A DNA stretch of 64,000 bases from Alphaproteobacteria bacterium MarineAlpha12_Bin1. GTDB taxonomy: Bacteria > Pseudomonadota > Alphaproteobacteria > UBA6615. Each line of letters begins with the position of its first letter. Within the stretch, counting starts at the first letter, position 1. Below, piece by piece: positions 30,485-40,872 of the stretch. The notes beneath the pieces are model-generated. The model made no database searches, was not told the origin of the DNA, and was given only the letters and a program-made list of their open reading frames with translations. A program made the position numbers and the translations under genes. The stretch covers positions 1-64,000 of the forward strand of contig PTJY01000003.1 in assembly GCA_002937505.1 (NCBI GenBank), in the 5' to 3' direction.

Positions 30485-31286
30485 AACAATCCTGTCTTCT
30501 AGCCTTAAGTCTAGAGCATAAAGACTTTGCCTCAGAGTTAGTTACTATAGGACCGACCTGTAATCTATAAAATGTACCATTTACGAGTTTTACAGTACTA
30601 ACCTGGTAAGATAAATCTTTCAGAATATCACTATTAGATTTTTTTATCTTCTTCCAGAGAGTTAGTGCGTCTTTTTGTTTAGCAAGAGAGCCCAACTGCA
30701 ACTTCCAGGTTTTGCTACCAGGTAATTTATGTTCAGACACATCAATCTTGGATTGAATGACTGGTTTTTTTCGACCTCGATCAATTGTTGGGCTTTTTAT
30801 GCTTAAATCATTCGAAATCGATTTCTGTATTTTATTGGTTGAATTAAATTTGTTAAGTTGAATTTTTGAATCTTCATGACTCAAGATTCCGCCTTCTTCA
30901 CGGGTAGAGTTAGGTTGAAAAACTTTATTTTCATGTTGGGACAAATTCTTTTGTAACTGCAATGACGATTCTTGTTTATTGCGTAATAATACACCTTCAA
31001 CAGGTTCTTCTGGTGGCGGTAATAATCGCTCCACAATATTTTCAGATACACTAGACCCACGATCAAAAATACTTCTATCTTGATTGAGAACCTCTCTACC
31101 TCCAGGATCCACAGGTTTATGCTTAACCTTATTCTTATCAATTGCCTTAATGACTGGGGGTTTATCGAGGACCCCTGAATTATAACCCTCTTGATCTATG
31201 TTAAGCCAAGCAAACCATCCCAGTCCTGTAAGAACGCAAATAGCACCAATCGCTATTAATATTTTCATTGAGCCCTCTTCAGCCAA
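30468..31286 (-). CDS. SPOR domain-containing protein
   Basis: N-terminal TM followed by a C-terminal SPOR-like WKLQLGSLAKQKDALTLWKKI...YRLQVGPIVTNSEAKSLCSRLKARRQDCFVV. Confidence 0.9.
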   Translation of the reverse strand: MAEEGSMKILIAIGAICVLTGLGWFAWLNIDQEGYNSGVLDKPPVIKAIDKNKVKHKPVDPGGREVLNQDRSIFDRGSSVSENIVERLLPPPEEPVEGVLLRNKQESSLQLQKNLSQHENKVFQPNSTREEGGILSHEDSKIQLNKFNSTNKIQKSISNDLSIKSPTIDRGRKKPVIQSKIDVSEHKLPGSKTWKLQLGSLAKQKDALTLWKKIKKSNSDILKDLSYQVSTVKLVNGTFYRLQVGPIVTNSEAKSLCSRLKARRQDCFVVGP

Positions 31287-31339
31287 AAAGCTTTTACAAG
31301 AGACTATTAGATTCGCGTATTCAATTCATAAAAAAAATT

Positions 31340-33097
31340 TCAGCCGCGTAATTCCTCTACGGGCTCGACACCTAAAACCTTTAAACCCGAAGAGATAACG
31401 GTCCTTAACCCACAAACTAGAGATAATCTAGCTTGTGTCAGTTCTAGGTCATCAGTGACAACAAATCGAAACGACTCATCTTCACGCACCTTGCTCCAGA
31501 GAGAATGAAAAGAGGAGGCTAGATCATTTAAATAAAATGCTATCCTATGAGGTTCTTGGGCTTCCGATGCCATTTCCACAACGCGCGGCCATAAGGCGAT
31601 CAATTTAATAAGGGCCAACTCATCAAATCCACTCAAAAGAGATAAGTCACTTTTTTGTAGACTTTTATAATCAAAACTTTGGTCATTAAAAGCATCTTTT
31701 GCCATACGCACCACAGAACAACTTCGCGCATGAGCATACTGAACATAAAAAACAGGGTTATCTCTGCTTTGCTCTTGGGCTTTGATAATATCAAAATCAA
31801 GTTGCGCATCGTTCTTCCTGGTTAACATTATAAATCGAACGACATCCCTACCTACACTATCGACTAATTCACTGATAGTAACATACGTGCCCGCCCTTTT
31901 AGACATTTTTGCGGCCTCACCATTTTCCAATAACCGAACTAACTGGCAAAGTTTTACGTCGAGTTTAACATTCCCTTCGGTAAGTGCGCTAACTCCTGCC
32001 TGAACTCGTTTTATATATCCGCCATGATCTGCGCCCCACACGTTTACCAAATTAGTAAAACCCCTTTTGTATTTATCTAAGTGATAGGCAAGATCACTCG
32101 CAAAATAAGTCCATGAATCATCAGATTTTTTGAGAGGTCGGTCTATATCGTCACCAAAGGCAGTTGATCTAAAAAGCGTCTGAGGTCTTTCTTCCCAATT
32201 CTCGGGTTTCATACCTTTTGGTGGATCAAGAACACCTGTATAAATTAGCCCATTTTCACTTAACATATTTAAAACAGTCTCGACCATTCCGCTTTCGACA
32301 ATACTTTTCTCAGATATAAATGTAGACTGCTCAACTCCTAAATCTGACAGATCCTGCCGAATAAGTTTCATCATCTCATCAACAGCATAGCTGCTCAATT
32401 TAGGCAACCACTCACTTTCAGACTTATCTAACCAGTGTTTTTGATCTTTAATTACAAGTTTAGCCGCAAGGTCAACAAGATACTCTCCAGGATAAAATCC
32501 GTCTGGTTTCTCATAATTTTCTTGACCTAACTTTTCACAATATCGCCAATAAAGTGATCGAGCTAAAATATCTATCTGGGCGCCAGCATCATTAATATAA
32601 TATTCTCTCGTTACTGAATAACCTGTCTTTGCTAACAATGACGACAACACATCCCCAAAAACTGCTCCCCTTGCATGACCAACATGCAAGGGCCCTGTTG
32701 GGTTGGCAGAAACATATTCTACATTTATTGACTTTCCTCTTCCTATTTCAGAGTCACCAAAACTTTCACCAGCAATTAAAACTTTACGCAGCTGGTCATG
32801 CCAGACTGTTCTCTTCAAGGTAATATTAAGAAAACCCGGCCCCGCAATATCAACTTTTTCAACATCAGGATGAGATATAATCCTTTCAGAAAGTACCTTT
32901 GCTATGCTTATAGGATCCTGCTTTAACTTTTTAGCTAACACCATAGCTGCGTTACAGGCTAAATCTCCGTGAGTAGTTTGTCTGGGTGGATCTACGGATA
33001 TATTATCAATTAAGGAGTCTGGTGGTAGCTTATCAATTGACTGTAACTCTTCAATCACAGTTTTAATAAATGCGTTAAAATCATTATATATATTCAT
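31340..33097 (-). CDS. argS: Arginine-tRNA ligase
   Basis: VEYVSANPTGPLHVGHARGAVFGDVLSSLL (HIGH-type motif), class I fold and C-terminal ALR-like domain. Confidence 0.98.
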   Translation of the reverse strand: MNIYNDFNAFIKTVIEELQSIDKLPPDSLIDNISVDPPRQTTHGDLACNAAMVLAKKLKQDPISIAKVLSERIISHPDVEKVDIAGPGFLNITLKRTVWHDQLRKVLIAGESFGDSEIGRGKSINVEYVSANPTGPLHVGHARGAVFGDVLSSLLAKTGYSVTREYYINDAGAQIDILARSLYWRYCEKLGQENYEKPDGFYPGEYLVDLAAKLVIKDQKHWLDKSESEWLPKLSSYAVDEMMKLIRQDLSDLGVEQSTFISEKSIVESGMVETVLNMLSENGLIYTGVLDPPKGMKPENWEERPQTLFRSTAFGDDIDRPLKKSDDSWTYFASDLAYHLDKYKRGFTNLVNVWGADHGGYIKRVQAGVSALTEGNVKLDVKLCQLVRLLENGEAAKMSKRAGTYVTISELVDSVGRDVVRFIMLTRKNDAQLDFDIIKAQEQSRDNPVFYVQYAHARSCSVVRMAKDAFNDQSFDYKSLQKSDLSLLSGFDELALIKLIALWPRVVEMASEAQEPHRIAFYLNDLASSFHSLWSKVREDESFRFVVTDDLELTQARLSLVCGLRTVISSGLKVLGVEPVEELRG

Positions 33098-34362
33098 TAA
33101 AGAACATCCGAATCAAAATATTTTCGATGCATATTTAAAGCGTATCTATCCGTCATTCCTGCAATATAGTCAGCAATAATCCTAGCCTTAATAGAGTCTT
33201 CACTTGCTACGGCCCGGTCCCGCCATTCATGAGGTAGATATTCAGGGTTATCAAATAATAGAGAAAAAACCTCTTTTATAACTCGACGCGCCTTAGAGGT
33301 CATTTTATTAACTTTTTGATGACGATACATCCTTTCCAATAAAAACTTTTTAAGCGCTCGGTCTGATTCAGACAAATCTTCTGAAAAACAAACTAAAGGA
33401 AATTTTAGCTCACGAACATCGTCTACACTCTTAATATTATTTTTGGAAATTTTATTTCTTGTTTCAGATAATAAATCTTCGACCATAAGACCAATTATAT
33501 GGCTAATAGTCACATGTATAAAACGAGGACGTTCAATTTCTCCATGGAGATCACCCATCTTAGAAAATGCTTCCCCCACCATTGGTAAGTCACTTAAATC
33601 CGAAATATCAAATAACCCTGCTCGAAGACCATCATCTATATCATGACAATTATAAGCAATATCATCCGCCATGGCTGCCACCTGTGCCTCTCCAGAGGCA
33701 AAAGTTCCCAATTCCAAATCATGTTCGAAAACATAATCAGATATAACCCTAGGAATCGGCTTATCTGTTCTAGCAAGAGAACCAATTAACGGACCATTAT
33801 GCTTGACGAGTCCTTCTAAGGTCTCCCATGACAAGTTCAAGCCATCAAATTTTGGATAACGCCTTTCAAGTTTAGTTACTATTTTTAGTGTTTGCGCGTT
33901 ATGATCAAACCCACCGAAGGGCTGCATTAAGTCGTTCAAAGCGTCTTCACCAGCATGACCGAAAGGCGTATGACCAAAATCATGAGCTAAAGCCAATGCT
34001 TCAGCCAAATCTTCATTAAGTCCCAATGCTCTGCTTGCCGTACGAGCTATTTGTGCAACCTCCAATGAATGAGTCAGTCTTGTTCTATAATAATCACCTT
34101 CGTGGTAAACAAACACTTGTGTCTTATGTTTCAACCGTCGAAAAGCACTACAATGAATTATCCTGTCCCGATCACGTTGGTAAATGCTTCTGTATGTGCT
34201 TTCATTCTCAATAAACAACCTTCCTCTACTTTTATGTGGATCACACGCATAATCAGCAAGAATCTGTCCATATAAAGCAGTCTTGGAATCTTTCATATAG
34301 CCGTGAGTCTTATTTAGAGGCATAATAAAGAAACTAAACTCGTTTATGTCTATTGCAAACAA
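33097..34362 (-). CDS. dgt: Deoxyguanosinetriphosphate triphosphohydrolase-like protein
   Basis: CSAFRRLKHKTQVFVYHEGDYYRTRLTHSLEVAQIAR and LAHDFGHTPFGHAGEDAL (HD domain). Confidence 0.95.
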   Translation of the reverse strand: MFAIDINEFSFFIMPLNKTHGYMKDSKTALYGQILADYACDPHKSRGRLFIENESTYRSIYQRDRDRIIHCSAFRRLKHKTQVFVYHEGDYYRTRLTHSLEVAQIARTASRALGLNEDLAEALALAHDFGHTPFGHAGEDALNDLMQPFGGFDHNAQTLKIVTKLERRYPKFDGLNLSWETLEGLVKHNGPLIGSLARTDKPIPRVISDYVFEHDLELGTFASGEAQVAAMADDIAYNCHDIDDGLRAGLFDISDLSDLPMVGEAFSKMGDLHGEIERPRFIHVTISHIIGLMVEDLLSETRNKISKNNIKSVDDVRELKFPLVCFSEDLSESDRALKKFLLERMYRHQKVNKMTSKARRVIKEVFSLLFDNPEYLPHEWRDRAVASEDSIKARIIADYIAGMTDRYALNMHRKYFDSDVL

Positions 34363-34436
34363 AAATTGACAATAATTTAATAATTCTTAATTTATGATAT
34401 AAATTATTTTAAAACATGATTTACGGTAAAATATAA

Positions 34437-34808
34437 ATGACAGAAATAACCAAAGATCCAGTAGATCAAAATGATACATTACCTCGCGTTATAACCCTAA
34501 GTGAAAGCGCTATAAAACGATTAACTGAATTATTCGAGTCAGAAAATAGCAAAAAAATGTTGAGGGTATATGTGAATGGAGGGGGATGCTCAGGGTTCAC
34601 ATATGGATTCTCTTTTGATGACAAATTAAGTGACGGAGACCACTTGTTTGAAATAGAGGGAATAAAAGTTATTTCTGATGATGCTTCATTAGACCTAATA
34701 GGAGGTAGCAGGCTCGACTGGGTCGAAAGCTTGGGAGGAGCATCATTTCAGTTAATAAACCCGAACGCAAAAGCACAATGTGGTTGTGGAGCAAGTTTTT
34801 CAGTTTAG
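34437..34808 (+). CDS. erpA: Iron-sulfur cluster insertion protein (HesB/IscA, ErpA-like)
   Basis: LRVYVNGGGCSGFTYGF...NPNAKAQCGCGASFSV. Confidence 0.93.
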   Translation: MTEITKDPVDQNDTLPRVITLSESAIKRLTELFESENSKKMLRVYVNGGGCSGFTYGFSFDDKLSDGDHLFEIEGIKVISDDASLDLIGGSRLDWVESLGGASFQLINPNAKAQCGCGASFSV

Positions 34809-34839
34809 TCGAATTAATATCTGGTCAAAACAGTAAAAT

Positions 34840-35625
34840 ATGAAAATTGCCACCTGGAATGTTAACTCTGTTAAAGCTCGTCTGCCCAATATAATTGAAT
34901 GGCTAAGATTAGCTCAGCCAGATGTTCTACTTCTTCAAGAAATCAAAGTTATTGACGAAAATTTTCCATCTTTTGATTTTCAAAGTATTGGATATAGTTC
35001 AGCTGTACATGGACAAAAAGCCTACAATGGAGTCGCAATCTTATCTAAGAAGCCCATAACAGAAATAAGGATCGGGCTCCCTGGCGATGAAAAGGATGAA
35101 CAGTCAAGATACATAGAATGCTGCATAAATTTGAGTAAAAACATTAACCTTCGTGTAGCATCAATTTATTTACCCAACGGTAACCCCGTAGAAACAGATA
35201 AATTTAGTTATAAAATTAGGTGGATGGAACGACTAATCTCCCACGCTAAGACTTTACTAGAGAAAGAAGAGCTTATCATATTAGGAGGAGATTATAATGT
35301 TATACCCTCCGATTATGACTGCTATGATCCAATCATATGGAAAGATGATGCTTTGGGAAGACCTGAGATTAGATCGAGATTTCGTACGCTTATTAATTTG
35401 GGTTTAACTGAAGCATGGCGTTCGCTGCATAGAGAAACTCATGTTTATTCATTCTGGGATTATCAAGCGGGCGCTTGGCAAAAGGACAATGGAGTACGCA
35501 TTGATCACCTATTACTCTCTCCTCAAGCAGCAGACCTTCTCGAGAATTGTGAAATTGATAAAAATCCTAGAGGTCAAAAAAAAGCCTCAGATCACACCCC
35601 AGTTTGGTGCGAACTGAGACTATAG
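34840..35625 (+). CDS. xthA: Exodeoxyribonuclease III
   Basis: MKIATWNVNSVKARLPNIIEWLRLAQPDVLLLQEIK...RIDHLLLSP...SDHTPVWCEL. Confidence 0.95.
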   Translation: MKIATWNVNSVKARLPNIIEWLRLAQPDVLLLQEIKVIDENFPSFDFQSIGYSSAVHGQKAYNGVAILSKKPITEIRIGLPGDEKDEQSRYIECCINLSKNINLRVASIYLPNGNPVETDKFSYKIRWMERLISHAKTLLEKEELIILGGDYNVIPSDYDCYDPIIWKDDALGRPEIRSRFRTLINLGLTEAWRSLHRETHVYSFWDYQAGAWQKDNGVRIDHLLLSPQAADLLENCEIDKNPRGQKKASDHTPVWCELRL

Positions 35626-35700
35626 ACTCTATCTCTTTTATTTGAATCAACACCCATTATCAGTTAACAAAGATTCATTAAGATAAATTCATATATGAAT

Positions 35701-37443
35701 TTATAAATCAGCATATATATGGGTTTCTTTTTTGGCACCAGGATGTGTAATTGCACCGTAGCGCGCATCACCTACTGTCTGAGCATATTTCCACAAGGTA
35801 CCAGCTTGGTAATTATTATTTACTGGCTTCCAATTCTTGGCTCTTTCGTCCAGCACATCTTCGGATAGCTCAACACTCAAGCTACCTTCATCAGCATCAA
35901 TTACAATAATATCTCCATCCTGAACTAACCCAATTGGTCCACCCGATGCCGCCTCTGGGCCTACATGTCCTATACAAAAGCCTCTCGTGCCCCCAGAAAA
36001 CCTGCCATCAGTAATAAGAGCAACTTTTTCACCCATATCTTGGCCATACAAAGCACCTGTTGTAGACAACATTTCACGCATGCCTGGGCCACCTTTTGGT
36101 CCTTCATTACGTATTACTAATACATCTCCTTCTTTAAAATCTCGATTTAATACTGCTTGAAGACAATCTTCTTCTCTTTCAAATACACGAGCCGGTCCAC
36201 GAAACTTTGTATTTTTAAGACCAGCAATTTTCACTATAGCCCCTTGTGGAGCAAGGTTACCTTTTAATCCAACAACACCTCCGGTTTCGGAGATAGGATG
36301 ATTAACGTCTCTCACAACATCCTGATTAGTTGGAAAATCAACACTTGAATAATTCTCCGCTAATGTCTTACCAGTGACCGTAAGACATTCACCATGCATA
36401 AAACCGCCCTCCAATAGTTGTTGTATGACTATCCCCACTCCACCAACTTCATAGAGGTCTTTTGCAACATAACGTCCACCTGGCTTAAGATCAGCCAAAT
36501 ATGGGGTCCTTCTCATAACTTCACACACATCAAATAAATCAAAATTGATACCAGCTTCACTTGCCATTGCAGGTAAATGAAGACCAGCGTTAGTAGAACC
36601 GCCAGTAGCTGCAACAACTGCTGCCGCATTTTCAAAAGACTTTCGAGTGACTATATCCCTCGGACGAAGCTGGCTTTTAATCAGCTCCATTACAGCCTTA
36701 CCGCTAGCTAAAGCATATTCATCTCTATTCTCATAGGGCGCTGGCGCACCTGCTGAGCCTGGCAAAGCAAGTCCAATTGCCTCTGAAACACATGCCATTG
36801 TATTAGCGGTAAATTGCCCCCCACATGCGCCTGCAGACGGGCAAGCGACACACTCTAGCTCATGAAGCTCATCATCTGTCATTGTACCGGCTGCATTCGC
36901 TCCAACACCTTCGAAAACATCAATAATAGTTACATCTTTGTTTTGAAAGTTACCGGGAAGGATTGAACCTCCATACATAAAAACTGATGGAACATTCAAC
37001 CTCAACATTGCCATCATTAGTCCTGGCAGTGACTTATCACAACCTGCTAAGCCAACAATCGCATCATAGCTGTGCCCCCTTACCGTAAGTTCCGTTGAAT
37101 CTGCTATAACCTCTCTACTTATGAGAGAAGAGCGCATACCATCATGCCCCATAGCTATTCCGTCAGTTACGGTTATTGTGGTGAATTCTCGAGGAGTACC
37201 ACCAGATTCAGAAACTCCTTGTTTGGCAGCTTGGGCCTGCCTCGATAGTGCTATATTGCATGGAGCAGCTTCATTCCAGGTAGTTACTACGCCTACAAAG
37301 GGCTGTTTTATCTGTTCTTCCGTCATACCCATCGCATAATAAAACGCCCTGTGAGGCGCACTGGTGTTGCCTATAGAGACATGTCGGCTGGGTAATCTTG
37401 ATTTATCCCAGTTATGATTCAATGATCCACTTCCTTCCATCAA
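35701..37443 (-). CDS. ilvD: Dihydroxy-acid dehydratase
   Basis: VVTTWNEAAPCNIALSRQAQAAK, GLAGCDKSLPGLMMAMLRLN and CPSAGACGGQFTANTMA. Confidence 0.97.
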   Translation of the reverse strand: MMEGSGSLNHNWDKSRLPSRHVSIGNTSAPHRAFYYAMGMTEEQIKQPFVGVVTTWNEAAPCNIALSRQAQAAKQGVSESGGTPREFTTITVTDGIAMGHDGMRSSLISREVIADSTELTVRGHSYDAIVGLAGCDKSLPGLMMAMLRLNVPSVFMYGGSILPGNFQNKDVTIIDVFEGVGANAAGTMTDDELHELECVACPSAGACGGQFTANTMACVSEAIGLALPGSAGAPAPYENRDEYALASGKAVMELIKSQLRPRDIVTRKSFENAAAVVAATGGSTNAGLHLPAMASEAGINFDLFDVCEVMRRTPYLADLKPGGRYVAKDLYEVGGVGIVIQQLLEGGFMHGECLTVTGKTLAENYSSVDFPTNQDVVRDVNHPISETGGVVGLKGNLAPQGAIVKIAGLKNTKFRGPARVFEREEDCLQAVLNRDFKEGDVLVIRNEGPKGGPGMREMLSTTGALYGQDMGEKVALITDGRFSGGTRGFCIGHVGPEAASGGPIGLVQDGDIIVIDADEGSLSVELSEDVLDERAKNWKPVNNNYQAGTLWKYAQTVGDARYGAITHPGAKKETHIYADL

Positions 37444-37477
37444 AACCTCCCAAAAGTTATAAAAAACTATTTCACAC

Positions 37478-40171
37478 TTAATTAGAAATTCTAGACAAAG
37501 CCTTCATCAGCTTTTTTCTAGCAACCTCAGAGACTGAACGTCTCTCTTTTTGCAATTCAATGACATTTTCAGGAGCCTTACTCATAAAATTATCATCACT
37601 AAGTTTCTTGTCCAGGCTAGCGATGTTTAATTCATGTTTATCTATTTCTTTTCTAAGTCTTTCTTTTTCTTGGCTAAAATCAATAAGACCTGAAACATTT
37701 ACAAACGCGGTAGCCTCTTGAATTACAAATTGCACACACTCTTTAGCTACAAACTCTGAATTATCTTGATCAGACACCAAAGTCACGGCTGTCTCCAGAT
37801 TGGCCAATCGAGTAATTTGATTTAAATTTTTATTTAGCTCATCCAAATGCTTATCATTCAAGTCAACCATGTAAACAGGTACTTTTGCTGCTGGTGGAAC
37901 ATTAAGCTCACTCCTAACTGTTCTTATTTCAGTGATCAAATCAATAACCCACTCCATTTCTGAAGCTGCAGAATCATAATGGAACAATAAATCTTCAGGC
38001 CAATCAGAAGTAATTAGTAGCTCACCATTTCCAAAATGCTCCCACAACTCTTCTGTAATAAATGGCATTATTGGATGAAGAAGTCTGAGAATTATATTCA
38101 AAACCCAGGCTGTAGTAGTTCGTGTTTCAAGTTTGTCTTGTTCAGTATCCCCTTGAAGAACTGATTTAGCAAACTCAAGATACCAATCACAGAAAGTATG
38201 CCAAACAAAATGGTACAAGCTGTTCGCGGCTTGATCAAACTTATAAGCTTCAAGAGAGTTTGTAGTTAGTTGTGCAGTTTTAGAAACTTCTGCAATAATC
38301 CATTTATTGATTGTTAAATCACAGGATAGGGGATCAAAACTTTCATTTGAGAGAACGCAGCCATTAATTTCACAAAACCTCGATGCGTTCCAAAGCTTCG
38401 TTCCAAAATTTCGATAACCAGCAACCCTCTGCTCTGAAAGCTTTATGTCTCGCCCCATCGCTGCCATAGCTGTTAGAGTAAATCGCAAAGCATCAGCTCC
38501 ATATTCATCGACTAATTCTAAGGGATCAATAACATTACCCTTAGACTTAGACATTTTTTGTCCTTTTTCATCTCGAACAAGTGCGTGAATATAAACTGTG
38601 TGGAATGGCACCTCGCCCATAAATTCAAGCCCCATCATCATCATTCTCGCCACCCAAAAAAAGATAATGTCAAAACCTGTAACAAGAACATCTGTTGGGT
38701 AGTACCTTGTTAGCTCAGGTGTGTTCTCAGGCCACCCTAAGGTTGAAAATGGCCACAAAGCAGATGAGAACCAAGTGTCAAGTACGTCTTCATCTCTCAC
38801 TAAAGATACGTATTTACCATACTTGGTTTTTGCAGCTTCTAAAGCATCCTCTTCGTTCAACTCTACATAAATTTCGCCTTCAGGCCCATACCAAGCAGGA
38901 ATTTGGTGTCCCCACCAGAGTTGACGAGATATACACCAAGGTTGAATATTTCTAAGCCACTCAAAATATGTCTTGGACCAGCTTTCAGGAACAAACTTAG
39001 TTTTACCCTGTTCAACAGCCTCTATTGCTGGTTTTGCAAGTGTTGCTGCATCAACATACCATTGGTCTGTTAACCATGGCTCGATTACTACGTCTGAACG
39101 ATCTCCATAAGGTACAGTATGTTCATAAGCATCAATTTTTTCTAATAAACCTAGTGCATCAATATCTGAAACAATTCTTTTTCTGGCCTCAAAACGATCC
39201 ATGCCTCTATAAATTTCTGGTGCGTTATCATTAATTCTACCACTCGCATCAAAGATATTAATCTGTTCAAGGTTATGACGACGACCCACTTCAAAATCAT
39301 TAAAATCATGAGCGGGAGTTATTTTAACTGCACCAGATCCTTGCTCTGGATCTGCATACTCATCTGCCACTATTTTAATTGTGCGACCGACTAAAGGTAA
39401 AACAACATTTTTACCAACTAGATCAAAATATCGTTTATCATCTGGATGCACTGCAACACCTGTATCACCCAACATTGTCTCAGGACGAGTTGTTGCAACA
39501 GTTACAAATCTATCAGGTTGATCTTCTATTGGGTAACGAAAATACCACAAATTCCCATCGATTGATTTCTGTACTACCTCTAAGTCTGAAACAGCAGTAT
39601 GTAATTTAGGATCCCAGTTTACTAATCGTTGATCCTTATAGATTAATCCTTTTTTATATAGGTCAACAAATACTTTTAGAACAGCCTTTGAAAGGCCTTC
39701 ATCCATCGTAAACCTTTCTCGACTCCAATCACAAGAAGAACCAAGACGCTTTAACTGCTCAATAATAGTACCACCAGATTCCTCTTTCCACTCCCAAACC
39801 TTCTCTAGAAACTCAGCTCTACCAAGTTTTGGGTTATCTGTTTCAATATTATCTATTCTTCTTTCTAGTTCGATCCCTTTATCTGAAAGCTGTCGTTCGA
39901 CAACCATTTGCGTCGCAATACCAGCATGATCTGTTCCAGGCTGCCATAGAACATCAAGACCACGCATTCGTTTATAGCGAATCAGGACATCTTGCAGTGT
40001 GTTATTTAAGGCATGCCCCATATGTAAGCTGCCCGTCACATTTGGTGGAGGAATAACAATGGCATAGGATTCCTGATCTGGACGTCTGCCAGCAGAAAAA
40101 GATTTGCTCGATTCCCAAAGATCGTAATGCTTTGATTCGATTTTAGCCGGCTGATAGGTCTTTTCAAACAT
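37478..40171 (-). CDS. valS: Valine-tRNA ligase
   Basis: IVIPPPNVTGSLHMGHALNNTLQD (HIGH motif), KMSKSKGNVIDPLEL (KMSKS), C-terminal coiled coil. Confidence 0.98.
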   Translation of the reverse strand: MFEKTYQPAKIESKHYDLWESSKSFSAGRRPDQESYAIVIPPPNVTGSLHMGHALNNTLQDVLIRYKRMRGLDVLWQPGTDHAGIATQMVVERQLSDKGIELERRIDNIETDNPKLGRAEFLEKVWEWKEESGGTIIEQLKRLGSSCDWSRERFTMDEGLSKAVLKVFVDLYKKGLIYKDQRLVNWDPKLHTAVSDLEVVQKSIDGNLWYFRYPIEDQPDRFVTVATTRPETMLGDTGVAVHPDDKRYFDLVGKNVVLPLVGRTIKIVADEYADPEQGSGAVKITPAHDFNDFEVGRRHNLEQINIFDASGRINDNAPEIYRGMDRFEARKRIVSDIDALGLLEKIDAYEHTVPYGDRSDVVIEPWLTDQWYVDAATLAKPAIEAVEQGKTKFVPESWSKTYFEWLRNIQPWCISRQLWWGHQIPAWYGPEGEIYVELNEEDALEAAKTKYGKYVSLVRDEDVLDTWFSSALWPFSTLGWPENTPELTRYYPTDVLVTGFDIIFFWVARMMMMGLEFMGEVPFHTVYIHALVRDEKGQKMSKSKGNVIDPLELVDEYGADALRFTLTAMAAMGRDIKLSEQRVAGYRNFGTKLWNASRFCEINGCVLSNESFDPLSCDLTINKWIIAEVSKTAQLTTNSLEAYKFDQAANSLYHFVWHTFCDWYLEFAKSVLQGDTEQDKLETRTTTAWVLNIILRLLHPIMPFITEELWEHFGNGELLITSDWPEDLLFHYDSAASEMEWVIDLITEIRTVRSELNVPPAAKVPVYMVDLNDKHLDELNKNLNQITRLANLETAVTLVSDQDNSEFVAKECVQFVIQEATAFVNVSGLIDFSQEKERLRKEIDKHELNIASLDKKLSDDNFMSKAPENVIELQKERRSVSEVARKKLMKALSRISN

Positions 40172-40294
40172 TTCACATCACATCAAAAAAGTTATTACGT
40201 TCTCTATAAATATTAAGACATAAAAAATAGAGGCTAGGTTTTACTGAATTCATTTATTAAATTGAATAATAAAAATGGCAGAGATTACAATCTT

Positions 40295-40819
40295 TTACTT
40301 AGATGATACAGTAGTTAAGCGTTTAATTTCATCACGCACCATTTGATCTACAATAGTGGGCAAATTATTATCTAGCCACTCTTTTACCAGTGGTCTCAAC
40401 AATTTAATGGTTAACGAATCCAACTTTTGATTGAAGGCATTCGCTTCTAAATCATTTAAATTTGTAAGCAATGCAGTAATAGAATCGTTGCTTCGCTTTA
40501 GGATCTCGTTAGATAAAAACGTTTCTTCATTTTCAAAACCTAAATCACGATCAGTTGTTTCTTTATTAATATTAATTCCATCTTCAATCGACTTTGCTTC
40601 ATTTGGGGTACTTGCAACCTGATCTAAAACGGTCTTCTGATCTATTAATTGAGTTAGAACCAACACCTCATCTTCATTAGCATCGCCATCCGTGTTTGTT
40701 TCTGGTTCTTCTATAGTAGTGTCTGATCTACTTACTCCATCTTCTGAAATAATTTTGCGAATTGATGAAAGTATTTCATCCATTGATTGTTCTTGTAAGT
40801 CAGTCTTTCTATCGCTCAT
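40295..40819 (-). CDS. PopZ family / DUF2497 protein
   Basis: N-terminal QSMDEILSSIRKIISEDG and C-terminal LLRPLVKEWLDNNLPTIVDQMVRDEIKRLT, separated by an acidic linker. Confidence 0.88.
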   Translation of the reverse strand: MSDRKTDLQEQSMDEILSSIRKIISEDGVSRSDTTIEEPETNTDGDANEDEVLVLTQLIDQKTVLDQVASTPNEAKSIEDGININKETTDRDLGFENEETFLSNEILKRSNDSITALLTNLNDLEANAFNQKLDSLTIKLLRPLVKEWLDNNLPTIVDQMVRDEIKRLTTVSSK

Positions 40820-40872
40820 TAGATTACTTATTACAGTTGAATTAGTTTAGGGCTTAACTATTAAAGTTTTGT

